Source of the DNA: Nitriliruptoraceae bacterium
GTDB taxonomy: Bacteria; Actinomycetota; Nitriliruptoria; Nitriliruptorales; Nitriliruptoraceae
DNA length: 64,000 bases
Direction of reading: 5' to 3'
NCBI GenBank assembly: GCA_018401275.1
Contig: JAGYKW010000003.1
Coordinates: forward strand, 1 to 64,000
The notes under the pieces are model-generated. The model was not told where the DNA came from. It saw nothing but the letters and a program-made list of their open reading frames with translations, and ran no database searches. Each line of letters starts with the position of its first letter. Position 1 is the first letter of the stretch. Shown here one piece after another: positions 29,592 through 40,287 of the stretch. The translations under genes and the position numbers were made by a program.

Positions 29592-30737
29592 TCAGATCGG
29601 GCTCGGGACGTCCTCGACGTCATGTCCCGCGGGCTGCTCCGTGCTACCGCCCACCTCTCGCAGCCCCACGAGCGTGAACCCCATCACGACGAGCACCAGG
29701 ACGAGGAGCAGCGCCGCAACGGTGCGCCCCGGCAGGTAGAGCGGTCCGACGACGGCGAACCCCGCAGCGAGCGACCACCCGTAGAGGACGAGGACGGCAC
29801 GTCGGTGCGGATGCCCCGAGGCCACGAGCGCATGGTGCAGATGCCCGAGATCCGCACGCGTCACCGGCTGGTCGTTGCGCACACGTCGGACGATCGTGAG
29901 GACCGTGTCGAGCACCGGGACCGCGAGCACGATGAGCGGGACGATGAGCGGGACGGACGCGACGAACTCGGCCGTCGTCGGCGATGAGGATCGACCCACG
30001 TGCGCCACACCCGATGCGCCCAGCAGCAGGCCGAGCAGCATCGACCCGGTGTCGCCCATGAAGATGCGCGCCGGGTACCAGTTGTGCACGAGGAAGCCGA
30101 CGGACAGCCCGATCGTGATGACGGCGAGCAGCGTCGCACTGGACAGCAGGCTGCTCGCCGCACCGCCACCACGCAGTGCGTACAGCAGGAACGCGGCCGC
30201 ACCGATGCCGGACACGCCGGCCGCGAGCCCGTCGAGCCCGTCGACCAGGTTGACGATGTTGATGAAGGCGACGAGGAAGATCACCGTCAGCACGAGCCCG
30301 AGGTCGTTCGAGAGCGCGACGACCCCTACACCGGGGAGCCAGAAGTACTGCAGCTGCAGCCCGAGCGCGGCGACCAGTGTCGCGGCGACGAGCTGACCGG
30401 CGAGCTTGAACGCGGCGGGCAGGTCGAGCAGGTCGTCGAGCACGCCGAGCACGACGAGGGCTGCGGCCCCGACGAGGAGCCCGACCGGTTCGCTCGTCGC
30501 CGAGAACACCTCGGCGAACGCCTCGCGGGGCGCGGCGAACGCGAGCGCGGCGACGAGTCCCCCGAACATGGCGAGTCCGCCGAGGACCGGGACACGGGTA
30601 GCACCACGTCCTGCGGTCGGCCCCTCCCCCGAACGCCAGCGCACCGCGCCCAGGCGACGACCGAGCATCGCCACCGGTGGCACGAGGACCGCGGTCACCG
30701 CCGCCGCGACGATCCCGACGACCGCGTGGTCGAGCAC
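29592..30737 (-). CDS. wecA: Undecaprenyl-phosphate GlcNAc-1-phosphate transferase family (WecA/MraY-like)
   Basis: A 381-residue polyprenyl-phosphate sugar-1-phosphate transferase with about ten membrane segments. Catalytic Asp pair VLGVLDDLLDLP, nucleophile region NIVNLVDGLDGLAAG, and the cytoplasmic loop RIFMGDTGSMLLGLLLGA with DLGHLHHALVASGHPHRRAV (His-rich motif) are present. The HLHH motif favours a WecA/TagO-type enzyme over MraY. It starts lipid-linked glycan synthesis, e.g. the peptidoglycan-arabinogalactan or teichoic-type linker. GTG 30737 lies one base after the glyA stop; it is the rfe position of Mycobacterium. Confidence 0.9.
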   Translation of the reverse strand: MLDHAVVGIVAAAVTAVLVPPVAMLGRRLGAVRWRSGEGPTAGRGATRVPVLGGLAMFGGLVAALAFAAPREAFAEVFSATSEPVGLLVGAAALVVLGVLDDLLDLPAAFKLAGQLVAATLVAALGLQLQYFWLPGVGVVALSNDLGLVLTVIFLVAFINIVNLVDGLDGLAAGVSGIGAAAFLLYALRGGGAASSLLSSATLLAVITIGLSVGFLVHNWYPARIFMGDTGSMLLGLLLGASGVAHVGRSSSPTTAEFVASVPLIVPLIVLAVPVLDTVLTIVRRVRNDQPVTRADLGHLHHALVASGHPHRRAVLVLYGWSLAAGFAVVGPLYLPGRTVAALLLVLVLVVMGFTLVGLREVGGSTEQPAGHDVEDVPSPI

Positions 30738-30738
30738 G

Positions 30739-32007
30739 TCAGCTCGCAGGTCGCGGGTAGACGGGGAAGCGCTCGACGAGCTCGCTGACCTCGCCGCGGA
30801 CCGTGCGTCGGTCGGCCTCGTCGCCGGTGACGGCCCGGTCGATCATGTCGGCGATCGTGTCCATCTCCGCGACGCCCATCCCCTGGGTCGCGACGCACGG
30901 CGTGCCGACGCGGATCCCGGACGCCTTCGCCGGCGGCAGCGGGTCGAACGGGATGGCGTTCTTGTTCAGGACGATGCCGGCCTCGTCGCAGCGCAGCTCT
31001 GCCTCCGCACCGGTCGCACCCTTGGTCGTCACGTCCGCGAGCAGCAGGTGCGTCTCGGTGCCGCCGGAGATGACGCGGTAGCCGCGCTGCATCAGCCCGT
31101 CGGCGAGCGCGGACGCGTCCTCGACGATGCGCTGCGCGTACGCACGGAACTCCGGCGTGTCGGCCTCCTTGAAGGCGACCGCCTTCGCGGCGATGACGTG
31201 CTCGAGCGGTCCACCCTGCGAGCCGGGGAAGACGGCCTTGTCGATCGCCTTCGCCCACTCCTCGGTCGAGAGGATCGTCGCGCCACGCGGTCCGCGCAGG
31301 GCCTTGTGCGTGGTGAACGTGACGATGTCGCAGTACGGGACCGGACTCGGGTGCGCGCGCCCGGCGACGAGTCCGATGAAGTGCGAGGCGTCGCACAGCA
31401 GCACGGCACCGACCTCGTCGGCGATGGCGCGGAACGCGGCGAAGTCGAGGTGATGCTGGTACGCGGACCAGCCGGCGATGATGAGCTTCGGCCGGTGCTC
31501 GAGCGCCTTCTGGCGGACCTCGTCCATGTCGATGAGGTGCGTGTCCTCACGGACCCCGTACGACGCCACGTCGAACCAGCGGCCGGACAGGTTGAGCTTC
31601 ATGCCGTGGCTGAGGTGCCCACCGTGCGGCAGCGACATCGCGAGGATGGGATCGCCGGGCTCGAGGACGGCGAGGAAGACGGCGAGGTTCGCGCTGGCGC
31701 CGGAGTGCGGCTGCACGTTCGCGTGCTCCGCCCCGAACAGCGCCTTGGCGCGGTCGATCGCGAGCTGCTCGATCGGGTCGATGGCCTCGCCGCAGCCGCC
31801 GTAGTAGCGCCGGCCCGGATAGCCCTCCGCGTACTTGTTGGTCAGCACCGAGCCCTGCGCGGCGAGCACGGCCGGCGAGGCGAAGTTCTCGCTCGCGATC
31901 AGCTGCAGCTTGGTGCGCTGGCGCTCGAGCTCCGTGAGGAGCCCCGCCGCGACCTCCGGGTCGACCGCCTGCAGCTCATCGAAGTCAGGACCCCAGAAGG
32001 TGCTCAT
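30739..32007 (-). CDS. glyA: Serine hydroxymethyltransferase
   Basis: A 422-residue PLP enzyme converting serine and tetrahydrofolate to glycine and methylene-THF. The PLP lysine lies in [43 protein letters not shown] and ADVTTKG are family segments. ATG 32007 follows GGAG, and a small GTGTC-N6-GACAC hairpin is at 32023-32038. The gene sits where mycobacteria carry a tsaC (Sua5) gene, so the cluster has been rearranged. A TAGCCT at 32041-32046 (minus) could be its promoter. Confidence 0.97.
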   Translation of the reverse strand: MSTFWGPDFDELQAVDPEVAAGLLTELERQRTKLQLIASENFASPAVLAAQGSVLTNKYAEGYPGRRYYGGCGEAIDPIEQLAIDRAKALFGAEHANVQPHSGASANLAVFLAVLEPGDPILAMSLPHGGHLSHGMKLNLSGRWFDVASYGVREDTHLIDMDEVRQKALEHRPKLIIAGWSAYQHHLDFAAFRAIADEVGAVLLCDASHFIGLVAGRAHPSPVPYCDIVTFTTHKALRGPRGATILSTEEWAKAIDKAVFPGSQGGPLEHVIAAKAVAFKEADTPEFRAYAQRIVEDASALADGLMQRGYRVISGGTETHLLLADVTTKGATGAEAELRCDEAGIVLNKNAIPFDPLPPAKASGIRVGTPCVATQGMGVAEMDTIADMIDRAVTGDEADRRTVRGEVSELVERFPVYPRPAS

Positions 32008-32043
32008 CGGCGCTCCGGTCGTGTGTCATCTCGGACACGGAGG

Positions 32044-32967
32044 CTACCGGTGCCCGGCGTCCGGACCGGGCCGGCGAGCGACGACGAACCGCTCGGCGCC
32101 GGTGAGGTCCCGGTGGACCTGCACGTCGACGAGCCCGACGCTCCGGGCGCGCGCGACCGTGTCCGCGGCGCGGCGGGCGTCGATCTCGAGCACGATCGCC
32201 CCACCCGGTGCGATTCCTGCTGGTGCGACCCGCGCTGCCGCAGCCACGAGCAGCGCGTCGACCACCTCGTGCCCGTCGGGCCCGCCGGCGAGCGCGTCGT
32301 GCGGATCGTGGCCGGCGACCTCCGGCTCGAGCTGTGCGATCTCGGCCTGCGGCAGGTAGGGCGGGTTGGCGACGATGACGTGAGGAGCACCGTGCGCTGA
32401 CGCGGCGAAGGCGTCGAGCAGCTCGCCCTGGCACACCTCCACGGGGCTGCGCAGCCGCCCGGTGGCAGCGAGCAGGTCGCGGTTCTCGGTCGCGAGCGCG
32501 ACCGCCGCGTCCGACCGGTCGGCGATCAGCACGACCGCACCGTCGATCTCGTTCGCGACGGCGAGTCCGACCGCGCCGGTCCCGCAGCACGGCTCGTGCA
32601 CGACGACGGGCCGGCCGGTGAGCGCACGCTCCTCGAGCTGCATCCCGCGCACGATCTCGATGGCGAGTCCGGCGAGCACCTCGGTCTCGGGACGCGGGAC
32701 GAACACCCCGGGCCGGCAGCGCAGCTCCAGCTCACGGAACGCTGCGGTCCCGATCACGAGCTGCAGCGGCTCCCGGGCGCCGCGCCGCGCACGCAGCTCG
32801 TCGAGGACCTGCTGCTCACCCGGCGCGAGGGGACGATCGGGAGCGCGACGCGGGTCACTCCCAGTCGCGGCCTCGACGAGCCAACGCGCGTCGACCTCCG
32901 GGCTCGGCACACCGGCGTCACGCAGGTGCGCCACCGTGGTCGCGAGCGCCTCAGCGAGCGTCGTCAC
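32044..32967 (-). CDS. prmC: Peptide chain release factor N5-glutamine methyltransferase
   Basis: A 307-residue enzyme that methylates the Gln of the GGQ motif in release factors. The N-terminal helical domain is followed by SAM-binding [13 protein letters not shown] and the substrate motif [17 protein letters not shown] is also typical. GTG 32967 overlaps the prfA stop by 4 bases, so the enzyme is made together with its substrate RF1, the normal arrangement. Confidence 0.95.
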   Translation of the reverse strand: MTTLAEALATTVAHLRDAGVPSPEVDARWLVEAATGSDPRRAPDRPLAPGEQQVLDELRARRGAREPLQLVIGTAAFRELELRCRPGVFVPRPETEVLAGLAIEIVRGMQLEERALTGRPVVVHEPCCGTGAVGLAVANEIDGAVVLIADRSDAAVALATENRDLLAATGRLRSPVEVCQGELLDAFAASAHGAPHVIVANPPYLPQAEIAQLEPEVAGHDPHDALAGGPDGHEVVDALLVAAAARVAPAGIAPGGAIVLEIDARRAADTVARARSVGLVDVQVHRDLTGAERFVVARRPGPDAGHR

Positions 32968-34037
32968 GCGACCGTCGACGGATCGGTCCCTGCGAGCGCG
33001 AGCCGGGCCTCGAGCTCGGCGTCGCGCAGCGCGGCGACGACCGGTCCGAGATCGCCGGCGAGCAGCCGGGCCGGATCGTGCAGCGACAGGCCGATGCGGT
33101 GGTCGGTGACCCGCGACTGGGGGATGTTGTAGGTGCGGATCTTCTCGCTGCGGTCACCGGTCCCGACCTGCACACGGCGTGCGTCGGCGCGCGCGTCGGC
33201 GGCCTCGGCACGCGCGGCCTGGAGCAGCCGGGCACGCAGGATGCGCAGCGCCTTGTCACGGTTCTGGTGCTGCGACTTCTCGTCCTGACAGCTCACGACG
33301 ACACCACTGGGCAGATGCGTGATGCGCACCGCCGAGTCGGTCGTGTTCACCGACTGGCCACCGGGACCCGACGAGCGGAACACGTCGATGCGCAGGTCGG
33401 ACGTGTCGATCGCGACGTCGACCTCCTCGGCGACGGGGAGCACGGCGACGGAAGCGGTCGAGGTGTGGATGCGTCCCTGCGACTCGGTCGCGGGCACCCG
33501 CTGGACGCGGTGCACGCCGGACTCGTGCTTCAGCGTCGCGAACGCGCCGGCCCCGGAGACCTCGACGATCGCCTCCTTGATGCCACCGACGGTGCCTGTG
33601 GACCGCGACAGTTCGCGCACGGACCAGCCGCAGCGCGCGGCGAACGCGAGGTACATGTCGAGCAGCTCGCCGGCGAACAGGGCGGCCTCGTCGCCGCCCG
33701 CCGCAGGACGGACCTCGAGGATCACGTCGCGGTCGTCGTCGGGGTCGCGCGGGACCAGCAGGAGCCGGACGCGTGCGGCGAGCTCGACGCGTCGCTGCTC
33801 GAGCTCGCCGATCTCGGCCACGCCTGCGTCGGGGTCGCTGCCCTGGAGCTCGCGGGCCGCCTCGAGGTCGCCCTCGACGCCGAGCAGCTCGCGGGCCGCG
33901 CCGGCGAGCTCCTCGCCGGCGGCGTGCTCACGGGCGAGCCGCACGTAGCGGACCTGGTCCGCCTGCACCTCGGATTCGGCGAGCAGGGACTCCAGCTCGT
34001 CGCGGCGTGCCAGGACGTCCCGAAGTCGCTCGCGCAC
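32964..34037 (-). CDS. prfA: Peptide chain release factor 1
   Basis: A 357-residue RF1 that reads UAA and UAG. GGQ loop [20 protein letters not shown] (methylated by PrmC) and the codon-reading PAT tripeptide in [13 protein letters not shown] are present. N-terminal coiled coil [25 protein letters not shown] 34037 lies five bases after the rho stop. In mycobacteria rpmE (ribosomal protein L31) separates rho and prfA; here it is absent. Confidence 0.97.
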   Translation of the reverse strand: MRERLRDVLARRDELESLLAESEVQADQVRYVRLAREHAAGEELAGAARELLGVEGDLEAARELQGSDPDAGVAEIGELEQRRVELAARVRLLLVPRDPDDDRDVILEVRPAAGGDEAALFAGELLDMYLAFAARCGWSVRELSRSTGTVGGIKEAIVEVSGAGAFATLKHESGVHRVQRVPATESQGRIHTSTASVAVLPVAEEVDVAIDTSDLRIDVFRSSGPGGQSVNTTDSAVRITHLPSGVVVSCQDEKSQHQNRDKALRILRARLLQAARAEAADARADARRVQVGTGDRSEKIRTYNIPQSRVTDHRIGLSLHDPARLLAGDLGPVVAALRDAELEARLALAGTDPSTVA

Positions 34038-34042
34038 CGGAC

Positions 34043-35770
34043 TCAGGCCAGGTTCGACTTGGCGATCATCTGCAGGAACTGATCGTTCGACCGGGTCGCC
34101 CGCAACCTGTCGATGAGCAGCTGCAGTGCAGCCTCGCTCTCCATCGACGTCAGCAGCCGGCGCAGCTTCCAGACGGTCTCGAGCTCCTCCTTGCCCAGCA
34201 GCAGCTCCTCGCGACGCGTCCCGGAGCCCTGGATGTCGATCGCCGGGAAGATGCGCTTCTGCTCCATGCGGCGGTCGAGGCGCAGCTCCATGTTGCCGGT
34301 GCCCTTGAACTCCTCGAAGATCACCTCGTCCATCTTCGAGCCGGTGTCGATCAGCGCCGTCGCGATGACGGTGAGGCTGCCGCCCTCCTCGATGTTGCGG
34401 GCCGCTCCGAAGAAGCGCTTCGGCGGGTAGAGCGCCGCCGAGTCGATACCACCGGAGAGGATGCGCCCGCTGGCCGGTGCCGCGAGGTTGTAGGCGCGAC
34501 CCAGTCGCGTGATCGAGTCGAGCAGGATGACGACGTCGCGTCCCTGCTCGACGAGACGCTTCGCACGCTCGACGGCGAGCTCGGCGACCTGCGTGTGGTC
34601 CTCGGCCGGACGGTCGAACGTCGACGAGATGACCTCGCCACCGGTCGAGCGCTTGAAGTCGGTGACCTCCTCCGGACGCTCGTCGACGAGCACGACCATC
34701 AGATGGGTCTCGGGGTTGTTCTTCTCGATGGCGTGCGCGAGCTGCTTGAGCACGGTCGTCTTGCCCGCCTTCGGCGGCGAGACGATCAGCCCGCGCTGAC
34801 CCTTCCCGATCGGCGCCATCATGTCGACGAGGCGCATCGCGATCGGCGACTGCTCCTCGAGCTCGAGGCGCAGACGTTCCGTGGGGAACAGCGGCGTCAG
34901 GTCCTTGAAGTGCGGACGCTGCGCCGGCTCGCCGACCTCGACGCCCTCGAACGTGTCGACACGCACGAGCGCCGGGTACTTGTCGTTCGCCTTGTTGCGC
35001 CGCGCCGGACCGGCGATGCGATCACCGCGCCGGAGGTCGTGACGACGCACGAGCGACTGCGAGACGTAGACGTCCTGGTTCCCGGCGAGGTAGCCACCCG
35101 TGCGCAGGAAGCCGTAGCCCTCCGGGAGGAGGTCGAGGATCCCGTCACGCACCCCGAGGTCGCCGACCGTCTCCGCGTAGGACAGCTGGCCTCCCGGCTG
35201 CTGCCCACCCTGCGACTGGCCGCCGTACTGCTGGCCGCCCTGGCCGGTCTGACCTCCCTGACCGCTGCCACCACGGTTCTTGCGCCGGCGCTCACGCTTC
35301 GCACGACTCCGGCTCATCGGCTGATCGGTGCCCTGACGGTCGCCACCCTGACGGTCGCTCCCCTGGCGTTCGCCACCACGGTCGTTCTGACCCTGGCGCT
35401 CGCCCTGCCCGCCCTCGCGGTAGCGCTCGCGCTGCTGACCGGTCGCCGGTGCTTCCTCATCGCCTGCATCGAAGGACCCGGCATCGTCAGCCGTCTCGTC
35501 CTCCGCGCCGCCGTCCGCAGCCTTCGACGAGGTGCGGGTCCGCGTGGTCCGTGCACCGTTGGTCCCACTGGAACCGTTGGACCTCGGCGCGCGCTCGGCC
35601 TGCGCGCCGTCGCCGGAGCTGGTCGAGGACCCGGAGGTCGGAGCCGCCGACGTGACGATGAGGTCGACGAGGTCGGCCTTCTTCATGCGCTGGTAGCCGC
35701 GCAGTTCGAGCGTCGACGCGATCTCGCGCAGCTCGGACAGCGCCTTGCTGCCCAGGACGGTGCGGTCCAT
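34043..35770 (-). CDS. rho: Transcription termination factor Rho with Gln/Gly-rich insert
   Basis: A 575-residue Rho. Residues 1-42 are the SAP-like Rho_N domain and 43-196 an inserted disordered region. About 205-270 is the cold-shock RNA-binding domain. The hexameric ATPase has Walker [10 protein letters not shown] at 331-339, [10 protein letters not shown], the Walker B strand [16 protein letters not shown] and the [11 protein letters not shown]-loop area. The insert is Ser/Thr/Ala-rich, then strongly Gln/Gly/Arg-rich (112-195, many GQG and GGQ triplets around an Arg/Lys patch [13 protein letters not shown]). Actinobacterial Rho inserts bind RNA and relax the need for C-rich sites. ATG 35770 follows GGAGGATCC. 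Confidence 0.97.
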   Translation of the reverse strand: MDRTVLGSKALSELREIASTLELRGYQRMKKADLVDLIVTSAAPTSGSSTSSGDGAQAERAPRSNGSSGTNGARTTRTRTSSKAADGGAEDETADDAGSFDAGDEEAPATGQQRERYREGGQGERQGQNDRGGERQGSDRQGGDRQGTDQPMSRSRAKRERRRKNRGGSGQGGQTGQGGQQYGGQSQGGQQPGGQLSYAETVGDLGVRDGILDLLPEGYGFLRTGGYLAGNQDVYVSQSLVRRHDLRRGDRIAGPARRNKANDKYPALVRVDTFEGVEVGEPAQRPHFKDLTPLFPTERLRLELEEQSPIAMRLVDMMAPIGKGQRGLIVSPPKAGKTTVLKQLAHAIEKNNPETHLMVVLVDERPEEVTDFKRSTGGEVISSTFDRPAEDHTQVAELAVERAKRLVEQGRDVVILLDSITRLGRAYNLAAPASGRILSGGIDSAALYPPKRFFGAARNIEEGGSLTVIATALIDTGSKMDEVIFEEFKGTGNMELRLDRRMEQKRIFPAIDIQGSGTRREELLLGKEELETVWKLRRLLTSMESEAALQLLIDRLRATRSNDQFLQMIAKSNLA

Positions 35771-35873
35771 GGATCCTCCGTGTGGTGCGGCCCTGAGGGC
35801 CGTCGATGGTGCGTGCGGTGGTGCGGGTCGTGGTTCGGGTGATGGTGCGGGTGCTGCAGGTCTGGTGTGAGGT
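35771..35873 (-). promoter_or_regulatory. rho: C-rich, G-poor rho leader (rut-like)
   Basis: The RNA read from the minus strand between tal and rho is a run of CACC/CCGCACC/CACGACC units. In 35801-35873 it has 38 C and 11 G of 73 bases, although the genome is about equally rich in both. Such C>G unstructured RNA is the classic Rho-loading (rut) composition. Autoregulation of rho by early termination in its own leader is known in E. coli; the same is inferred here. A short GGCCCTCAGGGCC palindrome is at 35789-35801. Confidence 0.55.
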
Positions 35874-36524
35874 TCAGGCGCCGCCGCGGTAGCCGGCCCA
35901 GTCGGCGAGGAACTGCTCGAGCCCGCGGTCGGTCAGCGGATGGCGGACCATCTGCTCGAAGACCTTCGCCGGAAGGGTCGCGACGTCGGCGCCGGCGAGC
36001 GCGGCCTGCACGACGTGCTGCGGATGACGCAACGAGGCGGCGAGCACCTTGGTCGTCAGCCCGTGTCGCGCGAAGACCTCGCAGATCTCCTCGAGCAGCG
36101 CGATGCCGTCGTTCGCAGTGTCATCGACACGACCGACGAACGGGGACACGTAGGTCGCACCGGCCGCTGCGGCGAGCATCGCCTGCGTCGCCGAGAAGCA
36201 CAGCGTGACGTTGGTGCGGACACCGCGGTCGCTCAGCGCCCGGCAGGCCGCGAGACCGGCGGGCGTGAGCGGCAGCTTGATGGTGACCTTGTCGGAGACG
36301 GCGAGCAGCGGCTCGGCCTCGGCCAGCATTCCGGCCGTGTCGGTGGCGACGACCTCGGCGCTGACATCACCGTCGACGATGCTGCAGATCTCGGTCAGCA
36401 TCTCGGTGAAGTCACGGCCCTCCTTCGCGGCGAGCGAAGGGTTCGTGGTCACACCGGCGAGCACGCCCCACGACGCGATCTCACGGATCTCGTCGACGTT
36501 GGCGCTGTCGATGAAGAGCTGCAT
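35874..36524 (-). CDS. Transaldolase / fructose-6-phosphate aldolase-type (TalC family)
   Basis: A 216-residue single-domain TIM barrel of the short transaldolase (TalC/FSA) type. It starts [31 protein letters not shown]; the Schiff-base lysine is in [15 protein letters not shown], and [29 protein letters not shown] follows. It would transfer dihydroxyacetone units in the pentose phosphate pathway, or act as an aldolase. Start ATG 36524 was chosen for GGGAG upstream and family length; the frame is open to 36590. It lies between thrB and rho, a place where such a gene is not usual in mycobacteria. Confidence 0.93.
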   Translation of the reverse strand: MQLFIDSANVDEIREIASWGVLAGVTTNPSLAAKEGRDFTEMLTEICSIVDGDVSAEVVATDTAGMLAEAEPLLAVSDKVTIKLPLTPAGLAACRALSDRGVRTNVTLCFSATQAMLAAAAGATYVSPFVGRVDDTANDGIALLEEICEVFARHGLTTKVLAASLRHPQHVVQAALAGADVATLPAKVFEQMVRHPLTDRGLEQFLADWAGYRGGA

Positions 36525-36811
36525 GCGGATCTCCCTCGCAGGGACGCAGGTCAGGGGGCGTTCTGAGTGGCAGGGCGTGATCGGAGCCACCTGCTCCGTG
36601 GGCCACCCGCTCCGGGGACCACCTCCGTGAGGAGGTGTGAGGAGCAGGAGGTCGGTGCACCGACTGCCGCGTCGTCCGCGCTGTCGGTGACCCGGAGGAG
36701 CGTCCCCTTCGCCGCGACGAACGCGCCGAACGCTGCTCAGGGGGATGGCGTCCCGTCCGTCGCCGTGCCCCGGGCCTGTGCGCGGGACGGGCTGTCGGAC
36801 TGCGCCCTACC
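36525..36811 (-). other. 287-base gap between thrB and tal with a hairpin
   Basis: No convincing ORF or RNA family was recognised. A CACCTCC-GTGA-GGAGGTG hairpin (7-base stem, 4-base loop) is at 36620-36637 and several GAGCAGGAGG-type purine runs surround it. It may end the hom-thrC-thrB transcript, but no U-run follows. The gap suggests that tal-rho form a separate transcription unit from the threonine genes. Confidence 0.4.
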
Positions 36812-37771
36812 TCACCAGTGTAGTCGCTCCCGGGGGCACTGCGCGCAACCCCCGACGCCGGACAGGGCGCAGCCGTCATCGGGGCAGGCGAGCGCCCCGA
36901 GTCGGTCGAGCGCCAGGACCATCAGCTCGGAGCTGGCAGCCGCCGCATGAGCGCGCGCTGCACCGAGGACCTGCTCGTCGTCCTCGCGGGCGAGCGCGAC
37001 CACGACAGGGCCGGAGCCCGACAGCCAGGCGGTGAGCCCGTCGGCCCTCAGCTGGTCGAGCAGCGCACCTCCGTCGGCCAGCGCGGCCGTGCGGACCGGC
37101 TCGTGCAGGCGATCGCCGACCAGCGTCGGATCGATGCTCCACGCGCCGGTGAGCCCGACGAGCACGTGCCCGGCGCGCGCGACCTGGTCGACGACCGCCT
37201 CACGACCGAGCGACGCGGGCAGCGCGGCGCGCGAGGCGTCGGTCGACTGCGCGGACGGTGGGACGAACGCGAGCGCGACGTGGCCGGGCAGCGGGTTGAT
37301 GCGCCGCACCACGAACCCATCATCACCACGCGCGCCTGCGACGAGCCCACCGAGGATCGCCGGTGCGACGTTGTCGGGGTGGCCCTCGATCGTCGCCGCC
37401 AGCTCCACGAGCGCAGGCTCCCCCACCGGCGCCTCGGTGACGGCACGTGCGAGCACGATCCCGGCGACGATCGCCGCGGACGACGACCCGAGCCCGCGCT
37501 CGAGCGGGATCCGGTTGGTGACCTCGAGGGCGACGTCGGGGACCGCCCGGTCGAACGCTGCGCAGGCATCACGGAACGAGCGCCACACGAGGTTGTCGTC
37601 ACCGTTCGGGAGCTCGGGCGCGCCCAGCCCGCGGTTGGTCACGCGCGGCGAACCGTCGACCATGGGGACGGTGCGCGCCGCGAGATGCACATCGAGCGCG
37701 AGCCCGAACGCGTCGAAGCCCGCACCGAGGTTCGCGGACGTGGCCGGGACCTGCACCGTGTGGTGCCTCAC
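36812..37771 (-). CDS. thrB: Homoserine kinase with Cys-rich C-terminus
   Basis: A 319-residue GHMP kinase that phosphorylates homoserine for threonine synthesis. Motifs: [22 protein letters not shown], the ATP-binding [20 protein letters not shown] and [18 protein letters not shown] 37771 overlaps the thrC stop by 4 bases. The last 27 residues are unusual: Cys296, Cys301, Cys309 and Cys312 (C-x4-C-x7-C-x2-C), followed by PRERLHW. Such an end is not part of the GHMP fold and could bind zinc. Confidence 0.95.
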   Translation of the reverse strand: MRHHTVQVPATSANLGAGFDAFGLALDVHLAARTVPMVDGSPRVTNRGLGAPELPNGDDNLVWRSFRDACAAFDRAVPDVALEVTNRIPLERGLGSSSAAIVAGIVLARAVTEAPVGEPALVELAATIEGHPDNVAPAILGGLVAGARGDDGFVVRRINPLPGHVALAFVPPSAQSTDASRAALPASLGREAVVDQVARAGHVLVGLTGAWSIDPTLVGDRLHEPVRTAALADGGALLDQLRADGLTAWLSGSGPVVVALAREDDEQVLGAARAHAAAASSELMVLALDRLGALACPDDGCALSGVGGCAQCPRERLHW

Positions 37772-38862
37772 GCGAGCCCCAGCACCCGGGCGGCATGGTC
37801 GGCGTCGACGGGGATGATGACGGGGTCCCCCGCCCCGGCGATGGCCCACTCCGGGTCCTTGAGACCATGTCCGGTCAGCACGCACACGACGGTCGCACCC
37901 TTGGGCAGCCTGCCCGCCTCGTGCATGGCGAGCAATCCCGCGATCGACGCGGTGGAGGCGAGCTCGGCGAACACGCCGTTGCGAGCGATGAGCCGGAAGG
38001 CTGCGAGGATCTGCCGGTCGCTGACGGCCGTGATCGAGCCGCCGGACTCGTCGGCGGCGTCGACCGCGTACGGCCACGAGGCCGGGTTCCCGATGCGGAT
38101 CGCGGTCGCGATCGTGCTCGGGCTCGTGACGCGCTCGCCTCGCACGATCGGGGATGCCCCCGCCGCCTGGAAACCGTGCATCACCGGCAACGTGTCGATG
38201 ACGCCGTCGGCGTGGTACTCGCGGTAGCCGCGCCAGTGGGCCGTGATGTTGCCGGCGTTGCCGACGGGCAGCAGGTGCAGGTCGGGGGCGCGACCCAGCT
38301 GGTCACAGATCTCCCACGCGGCCGTGCGCTGACCGTCGATGCGGTACGGGTTGACCGAGTTGACGAGCTCGACGGGATAGCGATCGGCGAGGTCACGGCA
38401 GAGGTCGAGTGCGTCGTCGAAGTTGCCCTCGACCTGGAGCACGGTCGCCCCGTGGACGACGGCCTGGGCGAGCTTGCCGAGCGCGATGCGCCCCTTGGGC
38501 ACGATGACCGCGGCGGTCAGCCCGGCCTTCGCGGCGTAGGCCGCTGCGGCCGCGGACGTGTTGCCGGTGGACGCGCAGATGACCGCTTGCGCACCGGCCT
38601 CCTTGGCCTTCGTGATCGCGACCGTCATGCCGCGGTCCTTGAAGGAGCCCGTCGGGTTCGCGCCGTCGAACTTCACGTGCACGTCGCAGCCGGTCAGCTC
38701 GGAGAGGAACTCCGAGTGGATGAGCGGGGTCCCGCCCTCGCGCAGCGTCACCACCGGGGTGTCGGGACCGATCGGCATGCGGTCGGCGTACTCGACGAGG
38801 ATCCCGCGCCAGACGCCGTTCGCCCCGACGGCGGTGGCAGGGACGGCGGTGTGGATGCTCAT
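37768..38862 (-). CDS. thrC: Threonine synthase
   Basis: A 364-residue PLP fold-type II enzyme making threonine from O-phosphohomoserine. The PLP lysine is in [31 protein letters not shown] and [15 protein letters not shown] (phosphate-binding) follow. It overlaps hom (ATGA at 38859) and thrB (GTGA), so hom-thrC-thrB form one tightly coupled operon. Confidence 0.97.
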   Translation of the reverse strand: MSIHTAVPATAVGANGVWRGILVEYADRMPIGPDTPVVTLREGGTPLIHSEFLSELTGCDVHVKFDGANPTGSFKDRGMTVAITKAKEAGAQAVICASTGNTSAAAAAYAAKAGLTAAVIVPKGRIALGKLAQAVVHGATVLQVEGNFDDALDLCRDLADRYPVELVNSVNPYRIDGQRTAAWEICDQLGRAPDLHLLPVGNAGNITAHWRGYREYHADGVIDTLPVMHGFQAAGASPIVRGERVTSPSTIATAIRIGNPASWPYAVDAADESGGSITAVSDRQILAAFRLIARNGVFAELASTASIAGLLAMHEAGRLPKGATVVCVLTGHGLKDPEWAIAGAGDPVIIPVDADHAARVLGLA

Positions 38863-40172
38863 GCGCTGAACGCCTCGGACTCGACTCGGATGACCCCGGC
38901 GACCCGGCGGACCGAGTCGACGCGCTCGAGCGCGTCGACGGTCGCACGCAGGTCGGCCTCGCGGGAACGGTGCGTGACCAGGACGAGTTCGGCGCCGTCC
39001 GCCACCCCGTCCTGCCAGACCTGCGCGATCGACACGTCGTGGGCTCCGAACGACCGTGCGACCTCGGCGAGCACGCCCGGCCGGTCGTCGACCTCGAGCC
39101 GGACGCAGTACTGGGTCCGCAGCTCCTCGATGGGGCGCAGGTCGGCAGGGCCGACGTGCACGTCGCTCGGTCGGGTGGTCGTGTGCACGAGCCCCCGGGC
39201 CGCGTCGATGACGTCCCCGACGACGGCCGCACCGGTGGGCATCGCGCCCGCACCCTTGCCGTAGAACATGAGTGGACCGGTCGCGTCGGCCTCGACGTAG
39301 ACGGCGTTGAACACGCCACGCACGCTGGCGAGCGGATGGTCGGCGGGCAGCATCGCCGGATGCACGCGCACGCCCACGCGCCCGTCGACCACGTTCGCGA
39401 CACCGATGAGCTTGATGACGTAGCCGAGCCGCTGCGCGACCCGCAGGTCGGCGGCCGACACCCCACGGATGCCCTCGCGGTAGACGTCGTCCGCATGCAC
39501 CGCGACGTCGAACGCGAGCGTGGCGAGGATGGCCGTCTTCGCGGCCGCATCATGGCCGTCGACGTCGGCGCTCGGGTCGGCCTCGGCGTACCCGGCGGCC
39601 TGCGCGTCGGCGAGCACGTCGGCGAAGTCCTCGCCGGCCTCGGTCATGCGGGTCAGGATGTAGTTGGTCGTCCCGTTGAGGATGCCGACGACACGGGTGA
39701 CCCGGTCGCCTGCGAGCGACGCGCGCAGCGGACGGATGATGGGGATCCCGCCCGCGACGGCCGCCTCGAACGCGAGGTCGACCCCGGCCGCACGCGCCAT
39801 CGCGGTGAGGGCCGGACCCTCGTGCGCGATGAGCTCCTTGTTCGCGGTCACGACCGGCTTGCGCAGCTCGAGCGCTCGTCGGATGAGCGCCCCGGCAGGC
39901 TCACGGCCGCCCATGACCTCGACGACGAGGTCGACGTCGTCGGCCTCGACGACGGCCATCGCATCGTCACCGAGCACATGGTCGGGGATCGCGACGTCAC
40001 GCGGACGGGACCGGTCGCGGACCGCGACGCGAGTCACCTCGATGCGGGCTCCGGTGCGCGTGGCGATGGAGTCGGCGTGCTCGTGGAGGATGCGCCAGAC
40101 ACCGCTGCCGACGGTGCCAGCGCCGAGCAGACCCACGCGCACGACGCGCTCGTCCGTTCCGCTGGCCTCCAC
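38859..40172 (-). CDS. hom: Homoserine dehydrogenase
   Basis: A 437-residue enzyme: Rossmann domain [17 protein letters not shown], catalytic domain ([75 protein letters not shown]) and a C-terminal ACT domain (about 350-437, [32 protein letters not shown]) that normally gives threonine feedback. GTG 40172. A TAGGCT at 40264-40269 (minus) is a plausible -10. The 115-base gap after the GNAT gene shows no leader peptide rich in Thr or Ile codons. Confidence 0.97.
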   Translation of the reverse strand: MEASGTDERVVRVGLLGAGTVGSGVWRILHEHADSIATRTGARIEVTRVAVRDRSRPRDVAIPDHVLGDDAMAVVEADDVDLVVEVMGGREPAGALIRRALELRKPVVTANKELIAHEGPALTAMARAAGVDLAFEAAVAGGIPIIRPLRASLAGDRVTRVVGILNGTTNYILTRMTEAGEDFADVLADAQAAGYAEADPSADVDGHDAAAKTAILATLAFDVAVHADDVYREGIRGVSAADLRVAQRLGYVIKLIGVANVVDGRVGVRVHPAMLPADHPLASVRGVFNAVYVEADATGPLMFYGKGAGAMPTGAAVVGDVIDAARGLVHTTTRPSDVHVGPADLRPIEELRTQYCVRLEVDDRPGVLAEVARSFGAHDVSIAQVWQDGVADGAELVLVTHRSREADLRATVDALERVDSVRRVAGVIRVESEAFSA

Positions 40173-40287
40173 GGGTACTCCGTCCCACGCCGCTCGGGGG
40201 CAGCACGCATGCCCGGCCCCGGGCGACGCTGGGGTGCGGGGCCACGGCGGACCGACCTCGGACAGCCTACCGCCAGCCGCGTGCGGG

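Noticed and set aside
30406-32400. 664-residue plus-strand ORF over wecA-glyA-prmC
   Set aside because: Spans three real genes on the minus strand and has no domain.
33773-35842. 689-residue plus-strand ORF opposite rho
   Set aside because: Composition typical of an antisense frame; rho and prfA on the other strand are certain.
40173-40287. Threonine attenuator or leader peptide before hom
   Set aside because: Short frames are present but none has a run of Thr or Ile codons, and no terminator/antiterminator pair was found.
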